Notes: generated by a model from the letters alone, not told the origin. A stretch of DNA of 64,000 nt from Prado023 sp963798745 (GCA_963798745.1 CAWCUF010000006.1:257426-321425); one strand, 5' to 3'. Shown: positions 49,455 to 58,311, counted from the stretch's first letter. Translations and numbers: made by a program.

Positions 49455-52070
49455 CTACACGCCCAGAGCGACGAAGGACGCCGCCGTGGCCGCTCGCAGG
49501 ACATCGCCGCTGCACCCCTGACGCGCGGCCAGCAGTACCTCGGCCGGGCTCTGCCCCCGCGCCAGGCCTTCGTGGACTTCGAGCATGAGCGCGACGGTCT
49601 GCTCGTCATTGACCTCGGTCACGGCGCACAGGATGCCCGCGGCACCCCGGCCCAGCAGCGCCGCAGCCAGGCCGAGCAGCTCGTGGGAGCCCACGGTGGC
49701 CATCACCCCGGAGTCGCACGCCGAGAGCACCAGTCGGTGCGGGGGCGCTTCGATGCCTTCGAAGTCATGGACGGTCAGCGGCCCGTCGTCGAGGATCAGG
49801 CTGGAGAACAACGGGCTCTCGGGCCGGTGTCGGCCGTGCGCCGCGATGTGCGCGATCGCGGCCCCATCCAGGGCGGCCACGCACTGCCCGACGGTGGCGC
49901 GCCCGCCCCGCAGCACGATGGCCTGCGGATTCCGCTCGGCCAGGGCCGCCACCTCCGCACCGCCGGAGGGCAGGCCGGGTCCGGCGATCAGCACCATCCG
50001 GCTCGTTGCCGGGGCAGCCACTGCCCGGGCACGCATCCACATGGCGGCCGAGGGCGTCGCGCTCACCGGACGCTCGGCCAGCGAAGGCAGCAGCCCCCAG
50101 GGCGCCGCGTGCAGCCTGCTCGGCGGTGAGACCACGACGGGCCCATCGCCCAGCGCCGCTCCGATCGGCCCGAGGAGCGCCGCCTCGAGCTGACCCGCGA
50201 CGCCCGTCAGCTCGGTCGGACGCAGCCGCGCTGCCTGGCGCAGCGCGAATCGTGCCCGCTGCGAGGCACGCACCGCTTCGGCCACCGGGCCGACCTCGAA
50301 CTGCCGTGCGCGCCCGCCGCGCAGCACCACGGCATGCAGCGTCCCGGCCACCTCGACCAGTTCCACGAAGGTCGCGTCCGCCAACTGGTCGAGCAATGAC
50401 CCGAGGTCCAGCGGACGCGGTCGTTCGCCGACGCCGGCGACGTGCAGCCGGCGGCTGCGGATCGCCCGCTCCCACCGGCGACGCTCCTCCTCGAGGGCGG
50501 CCGTGGGCAGGTTCGACTCCCGGGCCGCGTCGAGCTGGCGGCTGGTCGCCCGCATGGCCACCAGCTGGGAGGCGAGTTCGGCATCCCTTGGGGGTCGCAC
50601 GGCGGGCTGGGCCAGGGCAGTGGCGCGCCAGCGTTCGCTCCATCGCAGCACGCTCCGGGCGCTGCCATCGGCCACCACCTGGCGCAGCGCCGTCTGCGCC
50701 AACTGCTCCCCGTGCAGGCTGACCAGCGCCCGCAGCTCCGAGTTGCCCAGCGTCCGGCGGTGCTCGTCGAGCGCGTCGAGCCCGCTGCCACACGCCCGCA
50801 GGACGCCCCGGCGATTCCCGTCGATCTCGCGGTCGAGGGCCAGGGCAGTCCACGCCGTGGCGCGCACGAGGCTCGACGGGCTGCGGCGAGAGTGCCCGGC
50901 GGCGCGCAGCAGCGGGTGGCCGGAGGGCGGATCGTGCTCCGCGGCGAGCCGGCCGGCCAGCAGCAGGGCAAGGGGTGCCTCGACGGCGTGCGCGTCCTGG
51001 AGGCGCGCTGCGACCTGCGCCGCGCCTCGTCGCACACTCGGCCCTCGACGGCCAGCCTCGTACCGGGCCTGCACCAGCGCCAGGTCGGCGCGCAGGACCC
51101 ACCACTCCCGGCCCGCCCGGCGGAACGAATCTCGTGCTGCGCGGGCAGCCGCGGTCGCGGTCGCGGCGTCGCCGTGGGCCAGCGCAGCGGAGGCGAGCAT
51201 CAGCTGCAGCTCGGCGCGGTGCCGCGGCTGCAGGTCACTCCCGGCCAGAGCCTGGCGAGCCAGCTCGACGGCGTCTCGCGTCAGGCGGGCTGCCAGCAGC
51301 GCGGTGCAGCGATCCATCACGAGATCCGAGGACGGGGCTTCGAGCAGGGCGTAACGCACCGCGGCCGCGTCGAACAGTGCGAACGCCCGTGGCAGATCGC
51401 CGCGCAGGTAGGCCAGGACGCCGCGGTTGTGCAGCGCGTGCACGGCCTCCAGGTCCTGCCCGGCGGCCAGGAACAGCTCCTCGGCCCGTTCGACGTCACC
51501 CTCGGCACGCGCGACCGCGCCCAGCGCCATCTCGACGCTGGCACGGTTGTTCAGGGTGCGGGCCTCCCAGACCACGTCGCCCGAGCGCCGGATGCCCCGC
51601 AGGGCGCGGCGGAGGTCCTCCAGCGCCTCCTCGTGACGTCCGAGGAAGGAGAGCACGAAGGCCCGGCGCATCAGCACCTTGGCCAGCATCGGACCGTGTG
51701 CCTCCCCCGCGGCGACCTCCAACTGGCGCAGACCGGACGTGGTCCGCCCGCCCATCGCCAGGGCCGCGCCCAAAGTGGCCCGGACGTCGGCGACCCGGTC
51801 AGGTTGGCCGCTCGACCTGGCCGAGCGCAGCGCGGCACTCAGCTCGGCCACGGACGCGGCCACGTCACCGCTGTCGCGCAGCACGATCCCGAGGGCGTGC
51901 CGTGCGTAGGAGATCTCGATCGGATCGGCGCTGGCGACCAGGATCGCGGCCGCCGCGCGCTGCGCCTCGCCCGGGCGCGACAACGCCAGGCGGAGCAGGT
52001 GCTCCCCGCGCTGGGTCGCGTGGTCGCCCTGGGTCGCGTCGTCGCCCTGGGCTCCGTCGTCGCGATCCAT
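49455..52070 (-). CDS. CHAT-domain (caspase-like) protein with TPR repeats
   Basis: An 871-residue cytoplasmic protein. Residues about 20-420 are helical repeats of TPR type (for example AKVLMRRAFVLSFLGRHEEA, ARTLNNRASVEMALGAVARA, AVHALHNRGVLAYLRGDLPR). The C-terminal about 300 residues form a CHAT domain, a caspase-fold peptidase with the dyad His745 (AHIAAHGRHRPESPLFSSL) and Cys785 (LVLSACDSGVM). The ATG at 52070 has a GGGGGAC site; GTG 52085 is an alternative. The N-terminus contains DAT/DHATQ repeats from tandem DNA. It lies in a locus with an S8 protease and an ECF sigma factor. TPR-CHAT proteins act in proteolytic defence and signalling in other bacteria; the substrate is unknown here. 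Confidence 0.93.
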   Translation of the reverse strand: MDRDDGAQGDDATQGDHATQRGEHLLRLALSRPGEAQRAAAAILVASADPIEISYARHALGIVLRDSGDVAASVAELSAALRSARSSGQPDRVADVRATLGAALAMGGRTTSGLRQLEVAAGEAHGPMLAKVLMRRAFVLSFLGRHEEALEDLRRALRGIRRSGDVVWEARTLNNRASVEMALGAVARAEGDVERAEELFLAAGQDLEAVHALHNRGVLAYLRGDLPRAFALFDAAAVRYALLEAPSSDLVMDRCTALLAARLTRDAVELARQALAGSDLQPRHRAELQLMLASAALAHGDAATATAAARAARDSFRRAGREWWVLRADLALVQARYEAGRRGPSVRRGAAQVAARLQDAHAVEAPLALLLAGRLAAEHDPPSGHPLLRAAGHSRRSPSSLVRATAWTALALDREIDGNRRGVLRACGSGLDALDEHRRTLGNSELRALVSLHGEQLAQTALRQVVADGSARSVLRWSERWRATALAQPAVRPPRDAELASQLVAMRATSRQLDAARESNLPTAALEEERRRWERAIRSRRLHVAGVGERPRPLDLGSLLDQLADATFVELVEVAGTLHAVVLRGGRARQFEVGPVAEAVRASQRARFALRQAARLRPTELTGVAGQLEAALLGPIGAALGDGPVVVSPPSRLHAAPWGLLPSLAERPVSATPSAAMWMRARAVAAPATSRMVLIAGPGLPSGGAEVAALAERNPQAIVLRGGRATVGQCVAALDGAAIAHIAAHGRHRPESPLFSSLILDDGPLTVHDFEGIEAPPHRLVLSACDSGVMATVGSHELLGLAAALLGRGAAGILCAVTEVNDEQTVALMLEVHEGLARGQSPAEVLLAARQGCSGDVLRAATAASFVALGV

Positions 52071-52132
52071 CCCGTCCCCCTGCACCCACCAGGCGCCGAG
52101 GTCGGGGCCTGTTCGACAGCTCCCCGAAGGCC

Positions 52133-52138
52133 TAGGCT
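52133..52138 (+). promoter_or_regulatory. -10 box of the S8 protease gene, overlapping one for the CHAT gene
   Basis: CTAGGCTAG (52132-52140) contains TAGGCT on the plus strand and TAGCCT on the minus strand, so two divergent -10 boxes overlap in the 107-bp gap between the CHAT and S8 genes. Confidence 0.4.
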
Positions 52139-52177
52139 AGCGTTCGCCCGCTCGTCGTCGTCCCGATCGAGGCAACC

Positions 52178-53494
52178 ATGGCCCGACCCACCCGACCGGA
52201 TCGCCCCAAGCCACGGCCCGACCAGGGCACGCCACGACCCGACCACGACCCGCTCAGTGCGGACGAGCGCCGTGAGCGCGTGCGCACTCAGGTCAAGATC
52301 GTGGTCGAGGCCCTCGGGGGCAAGGACGGCGTCGCGTGGGCCTGCGCCAAGGGTGACGACCCGGCCGACTTCGACTACCTGTACCGCCCTTCCCACATCC
52401 TCGTCCGCGACGAGAGCCTCGACCGGGTGCGCCGCGTACTCGACGGCGGGGAGCCGGCGGACAACCTGATCAGCGGGGTCACGCTGCTGCGCCTGCCGCC
52501 GGGGCTCGACACGCTCGCGGCGCTGGAGCGGATCGACCGTGAGCTGGGTGCCGGGGTGGCCACCCCCGACCACATCCTCTACGTGACCAGGTCGACCGGC
52601 GGGTGCTGCCCGGCGACCGAGCCCGAGCAGACAACCAGCCGCGACCCGCTGCCGCCGTTGTCGAAGGACACCTCGGACGGCTCGGGCGTGCTGGTGTCGG
52701 TCATCGACACCGGGTGGCACTCGCCGGCCGCGTCGAACCCGCGGACCCCCTGGCTGGACGGGGTGGTCGGCGACGAGGAGACCATCGACCCCGCGGCGAT
52801 CCACCCCTACGCCGGGCACGGCACGTTCGTGGCGGGCGTGGTGCGCTGCATCTCCCCCAGCGCGGAGGTCCGGGTCGAGGGATTCCTGCCGCACGGCGGG
52901 GCGATCTACGAGTCGGCGATGGTGGTCCAACTGCACGAGGCGCTGGCGCAGGGACCCGACATCATCAGCATGTCGGCCGGTACCCACACCCGCAAGAACC
53001 AGGCCCTGCTGGGGCTGCAGGTCTTCTGGGAGACCAGCCTGCGCCACCTGAAGGGCACCGTGCTCGTGGCTGCCGCCGGCAACGACGGCGACCGGCTGCC
53101 GTTCTGGCCCGCAGCGTTCCCGTGGAGCGTGTCCGTGGGCGCACTGACCCACACGGGTGCGCGGGCGCACTTCTCCAACTTCGGCAGCTGGGTCGACGTC
53201 TACGCCCTGGGAGTGGACCTCGTCAACGCCTACCCGAGCGGGGTCTTCGTCTGCCACGAGCCACCGGCCGTGGGTGAGGTCCGCAAGTTCTCGGGGATGG
53301 CCCAGTGGAGCGGCACCTCGTTCTCCACGCCGACCGTGGCGGGGATCATCGCCGCCCGGATGACCCACACCGGTGAGAGCGCCCAGGTGGCTGCGGACGC
53401 GGTGCTGGCACTCGCCCGCGCGCACGCCACGCCCGGCGTGGGGGCCACGCTGACACCGGGCCCGCACAACAACGACCAGCGGCAGGTCTGGTGA
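52178..53494 (+). CDS. S8 family (subtilisin-like) serine protease, no signal peptide
   Basis: A 438-residue protease. An N-terminal region of about 160 residues (possibly a propeptide-like or regulatory domain with CCPATEPE) precedes the S8 domain. The triad and oxyanion hole are Asp177 (VSVIDTGW), His214 (YAGHGTFVAG), Asn302 (AAAGNDGD) and Ser381 (WSGTSFSTPTVAG). There is no signal peptide, so it acts in the cytoplasm. It is transcribed divergently from the CHAT gene and convergently with the small protein/sigma genes. Such S8 genes recur beside CHAT and ECF sigma genes in actinobacteria, to my recollection. Confidence 0.93.
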   Translation: MARPTRPDRPKPRPDQGTPRPDHDPLSADERRERVRTQVKIVVEALGGKDGVAWACAKGDDPADFDYLYRPSHILVRDESLDRVRRVLDGGEPADNLISGVTLLRLPPGLDTLAALERIDRELGAGVATPDHILYVTRSTGGCCPATEPEQTTSRDPLPPLSKDTSDGSGVLVSVIDTGWHSPAASNPRTPWLDGVVGDEETIDPAAIHPYAGHGTFVAGVVRCISPSAEVRVEGFLPHGGAIYESAMVVQLHEALAQGPDIISMSAGTHTRKNQALLGLQVFWETSLRHLKGTVLVAAAGNDGDRLPFWPAAFPWSVSVGALTHTGARAHFSNFGSWVDVYALGVDLVNAYPSGVFVCHEPPAVGEVRKFSGMAQWSGTSFSTPTVAGIIAARMTHTGESAQVAADAVLALARAHATPGVGATLTPGPHNNDQRQVW

Positions 53495-53522
53495 CCGTCT
53501 CGAGCTGTCGCGCGGGGCGGTC

Positions 53523-53969
53523 TCACACCGCGAGCCATGGACTGGCCTGGGTCTCCCCGTCGATCTCGACGGTGAAGCGCCGCGGGCCCTGCCCGATGCC
53601 CTCGATCGAGAAGATCCCGGAGGGATCGACCTCGGTGCGGGTGCTGGCGCCGTCGGGCGCCAGCACCAAGACGACACACGCCCGACCGGGCACGACCTGC
53701 CCCATCAGACGATCCCCGTCGAATTCGAGCTCCAGGGTGAACCCCCGGCCCTCGAAGGACACCCCGCGCGCCTGCGCTCCCGGCCCGCGGACCAGGGACC
53801 CGCTGGATTCCAGTGAGTCGTGGCCGAGCGCCATCAGCTCCTCGTCGATCGTGCGCCAGGCGAACGCCGCCTGCGCTGCCGCGCGCGCCCGGTCCGTCAC
53901 GGCGCGCGCCTGCGCCATGGCCAGGCCGAGGTCGGCCATGAGCGCGTCGTCACGCTCCCAGTTCGACAT
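53523..53969 (-). CDS. Small soluble protein coupled to the ECF sigma factor
   Basis: A 148-residue protein. The N-terminal half is helical and Ala-rich (ADLGLAMAQARAVTDRARAA, AFAWRTIDEELMALGHDSL); the C-terminal half looks like a beta-sandwich of carboxypeptidase-regulatory type (RLMGQVVPGRACVVLVLAPD, TEVDPSGIFSIEGIGQGPRR). There is no transmembrane helix. It starts 2 nt after the sigma-factor stop, the place normally taken by an anti-sigma factor. I recall similar proteins beside CHAT/S8/sigma loci in actinobacteria, without a known function. It may be an anti-sigma factor or a protease substrate (inference). Confidence 0.8.
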   Translation of the reverse strand: MSNWERDDALMADLGLAMAQARAVTDRARAAAQAAFAWRTIDEELMALGHDSLESSGSLVRGPGAQARGVSFEGRGFTLELEFDGDRLMGQVVPGRACVVLVLAPDGASTRTEVDPSGIFSIEGIGQGPRRFTVEIDGETQASPWLAV

Positions 53970-53971
53970 GG

Positions 53972-54568
53972 TCAGTGCCTCCTCATTGCGTACTCAGTGC
54001 CCGACGCGCCGAATGCGCTCAGGACCGGACTGCGGCGCAGGGTCTCCAGGGCGCGGGCCCGCGTGGGTCCGATACTCCCGACAGGGATCCCGAGCCGGTC
54101 GCTGATCTCCCCGTAGGGCACGGGGGGATCGGCCAGCAGGAGGGTCAGCAACTCCCTGCGGGGCTCCGGCAACTCCCCGAGCGCCTCCCGCAGTGCGTGG
54201 TGGCGTTCCTCGCGCAGCAGGTCCTCGTCGACCTCACGATCGGCCCTGATCGCGTCGAACGGCGAAGGCCCCTGTGGGTCGACGGGCATCGTGCGCTGGT
54301 GCAGCCGCAGCCAGCGCAGGCACTCGTTGCGGGTCGTGGTCGCGATCCACCCGGGCAGGGCCTCCGGCTCCCGAAGTGCGTCGAGATGTTCGACCAGGCT
54401 GAGCCACACGGTCTGGTTCACGTCCTCGGCATCAGCCCCGCGCAGCCGATACCGCGCGATCAGCGCCGACACCAGCGGCAGGTACCGTTCGACGAGTGCG
54501 TCCCACGCCCGGCTGTCGCCGGATCGGGCGCTGTCGACCAGCGCGGTGACCGATTCCCGTTCGACCAT
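53972..54568 (-). CDS. ECF-type RNA polymerase sigma factor
   Basis: A 198-residue sigma-70 family protein. Region 2: DSRAWDALVERYLPLVSALI, then RLRGADAEDVNQTVWLSLVE, LPGWIATTTRNECLRWLRLH. Region 4: LPEPRRELLTLLLADPPVPY, then GEISDRLGIPVGSIGPTRAR and ALETLRRSP. The start at 54568 has an AGGAGG site 5 nt upstream; the longer frame has none. The small protein gene follows after 2 nt. Its target promoters are unknown; the CHAT and S8 genes nearby are obvious candidates. Confidence 0.93.
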   Translation of the reverse strand: MVERESVTALVDSARSGDSRAWDALVERYLPLVSALIARYRLRGADAEDVNQTVWLSLVEHLDALREPEALPGWIATTTRNECLRWLRLHQRTMPVDPQGPSPFDAIRADREVDEDLLREERHHALREALGELPEPRRELLTLLLADPPVPYGEISDRLGIPVGSIGPTRARALETLRRSPVLSAFGASGTEYAMRRH

Positions 54569-54780
54569 TGCGGCCTCCTGGCGGGTCAGGGTTCGGTTCG
54601 GGCTTCGGGACGGACGTGCGCTCCCAGTATGCAGACAGCGCCAGGGTTGCCGAAATACATGCGGTCCAGCCTCGGGATGCGCGCGCAACCGTGACGGGTC
54701 TCGGGGATGTCAGAGCATGCCGGATTCGGCGGCGCCGTCCAGTAGGGTCTGAGCACGCCAGGAAGCGGGAGGGGTATTCG

Positions 54781-55164
54781 ATGGTCAGCAGTCGTGGGCG
54801 GTTCGGGATCGGCGACGATGACCTGACTCCTGGCGGGAAGCAGGAGGGCGGCCTGCGCCGGGACCTGGTCGACGGCGACCGCGATCCCGCAGGCACCGCA
54901 CGAATCATCGCCGAGGAGGCGGACACCGATCACCCAGGTTCCGAGGGCTCAGGGGCCCACGTCCGCAAGGAGACCGCGCCGCGGATTCGGAGCACGGCGG
55001 AGGTGGCCTTCGAAAGGGCCGTCTCCGATGTGGTCGCACGACTCCTCGACCACGGCGTCGCCGTGGCCACGCCACACGTGCAGCGGTTCTGGGAGGGGAC
55101 GGCACGCCCGGCGATCCGAACCCAGTGGGCGAAGAGGCCAGGAACCCGCAAGGCCGATCGGTAG
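54781..55164 (+). CDS. Hypothetical protein, divergent from the sigma factor
   Basis: A 127-residue hydrophilic protein. The first 70 residues are disordered and charged (MVSSRGRFGIGDDDLTPGGK), followed by a helix AEVAFERAVSDVVARLLDHG and VATPHVQRFWEGTARPAI with a basic end. A GGGAGGGG ribosome binding site lies 7 nt before the ATG, which argues for translation. It is divergent from the sigma-factor gene (about 210 bp). No family recognised. Confidence 0.62.
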   Translation: MVSSRGRFGIGDDDLTPGGKQEGGLRRDLVDGDRDPAGTARIIAEEADTDHPGSEGSGAHVRKETAPRIRSTAEVAFERAVSDVVARLLDHGVAVATPHVQRFWEGTARPAIRTQWAKRPGTRKADR

Positions 55165-55306
55165 CCTTCCTCCAGCGGGCCGGTTGTGGTCGAGGCCGGG
55201 TTCATGGAGCCTCCCGCGAGTCGATGGCCGCTTCCCAGCACCGTCGCGCCGCATGGTGACCCAGCGAGTGACTTGCTGGTGAGCGGCCGAGCCGGGGCGG
55301 CGCCTG

Positions 55307-55530
55307 CTACATGCCACCCCAGCGTTTGCCGGCGTCGAGGAAGTTCTGCGCGTTCCTGCTGTCCCCGAGGTCACGCCCCACGCGCAGGTGGGCAACCATG
55401 TGCACGATCCGGACGACGCCCCAGTTGATGGTGATCAGGTACGCGCCCACTGGAGCCCCTCCGGGCCCACGGTGAGGTCCACCAACCAGAGGATCGTGTT
55501 GGCCACGGCGAACACCGCGATGTGCCGCAT
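55307..55530 (-). pseudogene. 2TM-domain-like membrane protein, frameshifted
   Basis: From ATG 55530 the frame reads MRHIAVFAVANTILWLVDLT and then GPEGLQWAR before a premature stop; one base lost near 55440-55446 and the next frame gives YLITINWGVVRIVHMVAHLR, then DSRNAQNFLDAGKRWGGM with a stop at 55307-55309. Joined, this is a two-helix protein of about 75 residues with the layout of 2TM-domain proteins. A sequencing error would give an intact gene; decay is the alternative. Confidence 0.55.
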
Positions 55531-55881
55531 CAGTGCGGTTCGTGACAGGGCCGTCGGCACTGTGTCGAGCGGTCCGCGGCCCACTGACTCGCGGCGCGGC
55601 TGCCCGTGCCTCCGCCCACCACCCGTCGTGTTCCCACGTTCATGGCGGCATGCGTGCCCTGGCGGGCTCACGCTCGGTCCCCATTGTGTGCACCGACGTC
55701 ACCAGCGGGCAAGGCCTTCGATCTCTTCGACACCTTGTGAAGAGCCCAGCTCGTTGCGCTGGCGAGAATCAGCGCCTGGGCGCTCGCCTGGACCGTCCTG
55801 CGCCAACCCATGGCACATCGTCGGACCGGACCGCCTACTGTCGAAGTCCCGGCGCAAATCAGGAAAGGGCGGTGCCCGCAC
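55531..55881. other. Intergenic region without a supported gene
   Basis: No convincing gene. A minus-strand 47-residue frame (starting MGWRRTVQASAQALILASAT at 55810) has no ribosome binding site and no family. The stretch near 55710-55740 is less GC-rich than its surroundings, which with the adjacent broken 2TM gene suggests degenerate sequence. The end contains the leader of the alpha/beta hydrolase gene. Confidence 0.5.
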
Positions 55882-56832
55882 ATGTCCTACGCGACGCAGA
55901 GCGCCTGGCGCGACATCCAGGCCTTCCTGCCTCCGGAGTACCAGCTCCATGCGGGCCAGGAGCCCACCGAGGAGTGGTGGCCCTGGCACGGTCACGAGGT
56001 CCACCTCGACTGCTACCGCGACGCTGTCGCGCCGGCCAAGGTGATCCTGTTCCACGGGGTCGGGACCAACGGGCGCCAGCTGTCCACGATCCTGGGGGCA
56101 CCCCTGCACCGGCGTGGGCTGGAGACGATCGCGATCGACATGCCCGAGTACGGAGTGACCCGCGTGGCCCCCGGAGCGCGCGTGCGCTACGACGACTGGG
56201 TGCAGGCGGGCATCGACCTGGTCACAGCGGAACGGTCCAGGGACACCAGGCCGATCATCCTCTACGGCCTGAGCGCCGGCGGAATGCTGGCCTATCAGGT
56301 CGCCGCAGCGACGGGCCAGGTGGCGGGCGTGGTGGGCATGTGCTTCCTCGACCAGTCGGTCCAGCAGGTGGCTGACGAGACGGCACTCAACGTGGTCATG
56401 TCCCGGGTGGGTGCCCCCCTGGTGCAGCTCGCCGCCAGGACTCCGCTGTCCAGGATTCGGATGCCGATGCGCGTAGCGAGCAAGATGCACACCCTCGTCA
56501 ACGACCCGGCCGCGCTGAAGGTGTGCCTGCGCGACCGTACGTCGGCCGGGACCGCCATGACGATGACCTTCCTGGACTCGTACATCGCCTTCCGGCCGGC
56601 CGTCGAGCCGGAGGAGTTCGACGTGTGCCCGATCCTGCTCACCCAGCCCGGTCAGGACCGCTGGACGCCCCTGCACCTCAGCCGGCTCTTCCTGGACCGG
56701 GTCCGACGGGTCCCAGTGACGACCGAGATCCTTGAAGGTGCGGGCCACTACCCGATCGAGCAGCCCGGCCTGGACCAGATGGTCGACGCCATCGAGGCAT
56801 TCATCCGAGAGCGGGTGACCGGCCCCAGTTGA
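55882..56832 (+). CDS. Alpha/beta hydrolase
   Basis: A 316-residue alpha/beta hydrolase. The oxyanion region is ILFHGVGTNGRQL, the nucleophile elbow YGLSAGGMLAYQVA (Ser), the acid LTQPGQDRWTPLHLSR and the base EGAGHYPIEQPGLDQM. The start ATG 55882 has a weak upstream AGGAAAGGG; an upstream in-frame ATG at 55810 is less likely. No signal peptide. The substrate is unknown. It is convergent with the HMG-CoA reductase gene (67 bp). Confidence 0.85.
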   Translation: MSYATQSAWRDIQAFLPPEYQLHAGQEPTEEWWPWHGHEVHLDCYRDAVAPAKVILFHGVGTNGRQLSTILGAPLHRRGLETIAIDMPEYGVTRVAPGARVRYDDWVQAGIDLVTAERSRDTRPIILYGLSAGGMLAYQVAAATGQVAGVVGMCFLDQSVQQVADETALNVVMSRVGAPLVQLAARTPLSRIRMPMRVASKMHTLVNDPAALKVCLRDRTSAGTAMTMTFLDSYIAFRPAVEPEEFDVCPILLTQPGQDRWTPLHLSRLFLDRVRRVPVTTEILEGAGHYPIEQPGLDQMVDAIEAFIRERVTGPS

Positions 56833-56899
56833 GGGAGGTGGTCGCGTGGACCGTCCCCAGTGCCGATGGCGGTCGCGGATGGCTGACTGGGTCGTGTCC

Positions 56900-58087
56900 T
56901 CATCGGTTGCGGCCGAGTCGTTCGTGGCTGGTGACCCAGTCGCCGGAGATGACCGCACTGCTCAGTGACACCTCGCCGGCCAGGACCACGGCGGCGCAGA
57001 TCTCGGCGAAGCGCTGCACGGTGCCCGGGCCGTGGCATCCCAGGATCTCCAGACACTCCCGTTGCGTGGCCAGCCCGGTGCCGCCGCCCACGGTGGCCAC
57101 GATCAGCGCCGGCAGGGTGATCGACCAGTAGTAGTCCCCGGAGTCCAGCAGCTGGCTGTACACGATGCCGGCATGGGACTCCGCGATGTTCGCCACGTCC
57201 TGTCCGGTGGCGATGAACAGCGCCGCCAGACCGTTGGCCGCGTGCGCGCCGTTGTTGGCCGAGCCCACCATGAACCCGCCGACCTGGCTGTACTGACGGG
57301 CCCGGAACAGGTCCTCGGGGCGAACCCCCATATGCTCGGTGAGCAGATCCGCCGGCAGCGTGACCTCGGCGACGACGCGCTTGCCCCGGGTGCGCAGCAT
57401 GTTGAGCTGCGAGTGCTTCTTGTCGGTGTCGATCGCACCGGAGAGCACGAACCGGGGATGGTCGGGATGGTTCGCCTGGATCCACTCGCACGCGGCCTGG
57501 GTCGCGCGCCCGACCATGTTCTGCCCGGCCGCGTCGCCGGTGGAGTAGTCGAAGCGCAGGTAGCGCAGCGGGCCGACTGCGTACTGCTCGATCTCCAGCA
57601 GCGTGCCAACCCGGGTGGTCGCCTCGGCAGCTGCGGCGACCTGCTCGAGGTGCTCGCGCACCCACGCACCGAACCACCGGGCCGCCAGCGCATCATCGAG
57701 GACGAACACCGGTGCGCGCTGCATGCGGTCATCGACGACGGTCGTACGCACCCCGCCGGCCGCGGTGAGCAGCCGCATGCCGCGGTTGTAGGAGGCCACC
57801 AGGGTGCCCTCGGTGGTGGCCAGGGGCACATAGAAATCGCCCCGGGCGTGCTCGCCGATGATCCGCAACGGCCCCGCCAGGCCGATCGGCACCTGCGCCA
57901 CCCCAGTGAAGTTCTCGATGTTGCCCGGCAGGCTGCCCGGATCCAGCGAGTAGGAACCCACGTGGGTCAGATCCACCCCGGTCGCATCAGCGAGGAACCT
58001 CCGACGCTGCGACGCCATCTGCTCGGTGTAGTCATCGACCCGGTCCCGAGGGACAGGCCCGGATGTATTCAGTCCGTCCACGTGCAT
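56900..58087 (-). CDS. Hydroxymethylglutaryl-CoA reductase
   Basis: A 395-residue HMG-CoA reductase, the step that makes mevalonate. Conserved sites: ENFTGVAQVPIGLAGPL, ATTEGTLVASYNRGM (catalytic Glu), YSTGDAAGQNMVGRATQAA (NADPH), DTDKKHSQLN (catalytic Lys), the SANNGAHAANGLAALFIATG segment (catalytic Asp follows in GQDVANI) and the catalytic His near the end (TSHERL). Sequence style suggests the class I type, uncommon but known in some actinobacteria that use the mevalonate route. Start: ATG 58087, or GTG 58081, which is better spaced from GGAGG. No other mevalonate gene is in the window. Confidence 0.92.
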   Translation of the reverse strand: MHVDGLNTSGPVPRDRVDDYTEQMASQRRRFLADATGVDLTHVGSYSLDPGSLPGNIENFTGVAQVPIGLAGPLRIIGEHARGDFYVPLATTEGTLVASYNRGMRLLTAAGGVRTTVVDDRMQRAPVFVLDDALAARWFGAWVREHLEQVAAAAEATTRVGTLLEIEQYAVGPLRYLRFDYSTGDAAGQNMVGRATQAACEWIQANHPDHPRFVLSGAIDTDKKHSQLNMLRTRGKRVVAEVTLPADLLTEHMGVRPEDLFRARQYSQVGGFMVGSANNGAHAANGLAALFIATGQDVANIAESHAGIVYSQLLDSGDYYWSITLPALIVATVGGGTGLATQRECLEILGCHGPGTVQRFAEICAAVVLAGEVSLSSAVISGDWVTSHERLGRNR

Positions 58088-58311
58088 CTACCTCCGCCCT
58101 GACCCCCGAACACCGATTACACCACCTGGACATCACGCGGCCCCCGATCCTGGGCACTGCTCGAGCGCGCCGGCTGAGCGGCCAGCCAGCGGCCCCGTGG
58201 CTACTGTGCATGGGGCGAGCTCGGGTCGCTGCAGGCCCAGGCGCTGGCGTAGGCGTTGGGCGTCCATGTGCAGCGGGCTGCCGGCGCTCGGGAACTCGGC
58301 CAGCAGCCTGT

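Noticed and set aside
49282..49521. Possible 79-codon gene starting at CTG (LIDDNQLEDQQRRRREAF)
   Set aside because: Early codons look coding-like, but there is no ATG/GTG/TTG start or ribosome binding site and the 3' part is antisense to the CHAT gene.
55668..55810. 47-codon minus-strand frame MGWRRTVQASAQALILASAT
   Set aside because: No ribosome binding site and no recognisable family; left as unassigned intergenic DNA.
58133..58311. Possible gene fragment between HMG-CoA reductase and the regulator remnant
   Set aside because: Short frames on both strands without family features; cannot be assigned to the regulator or to a mobile element.
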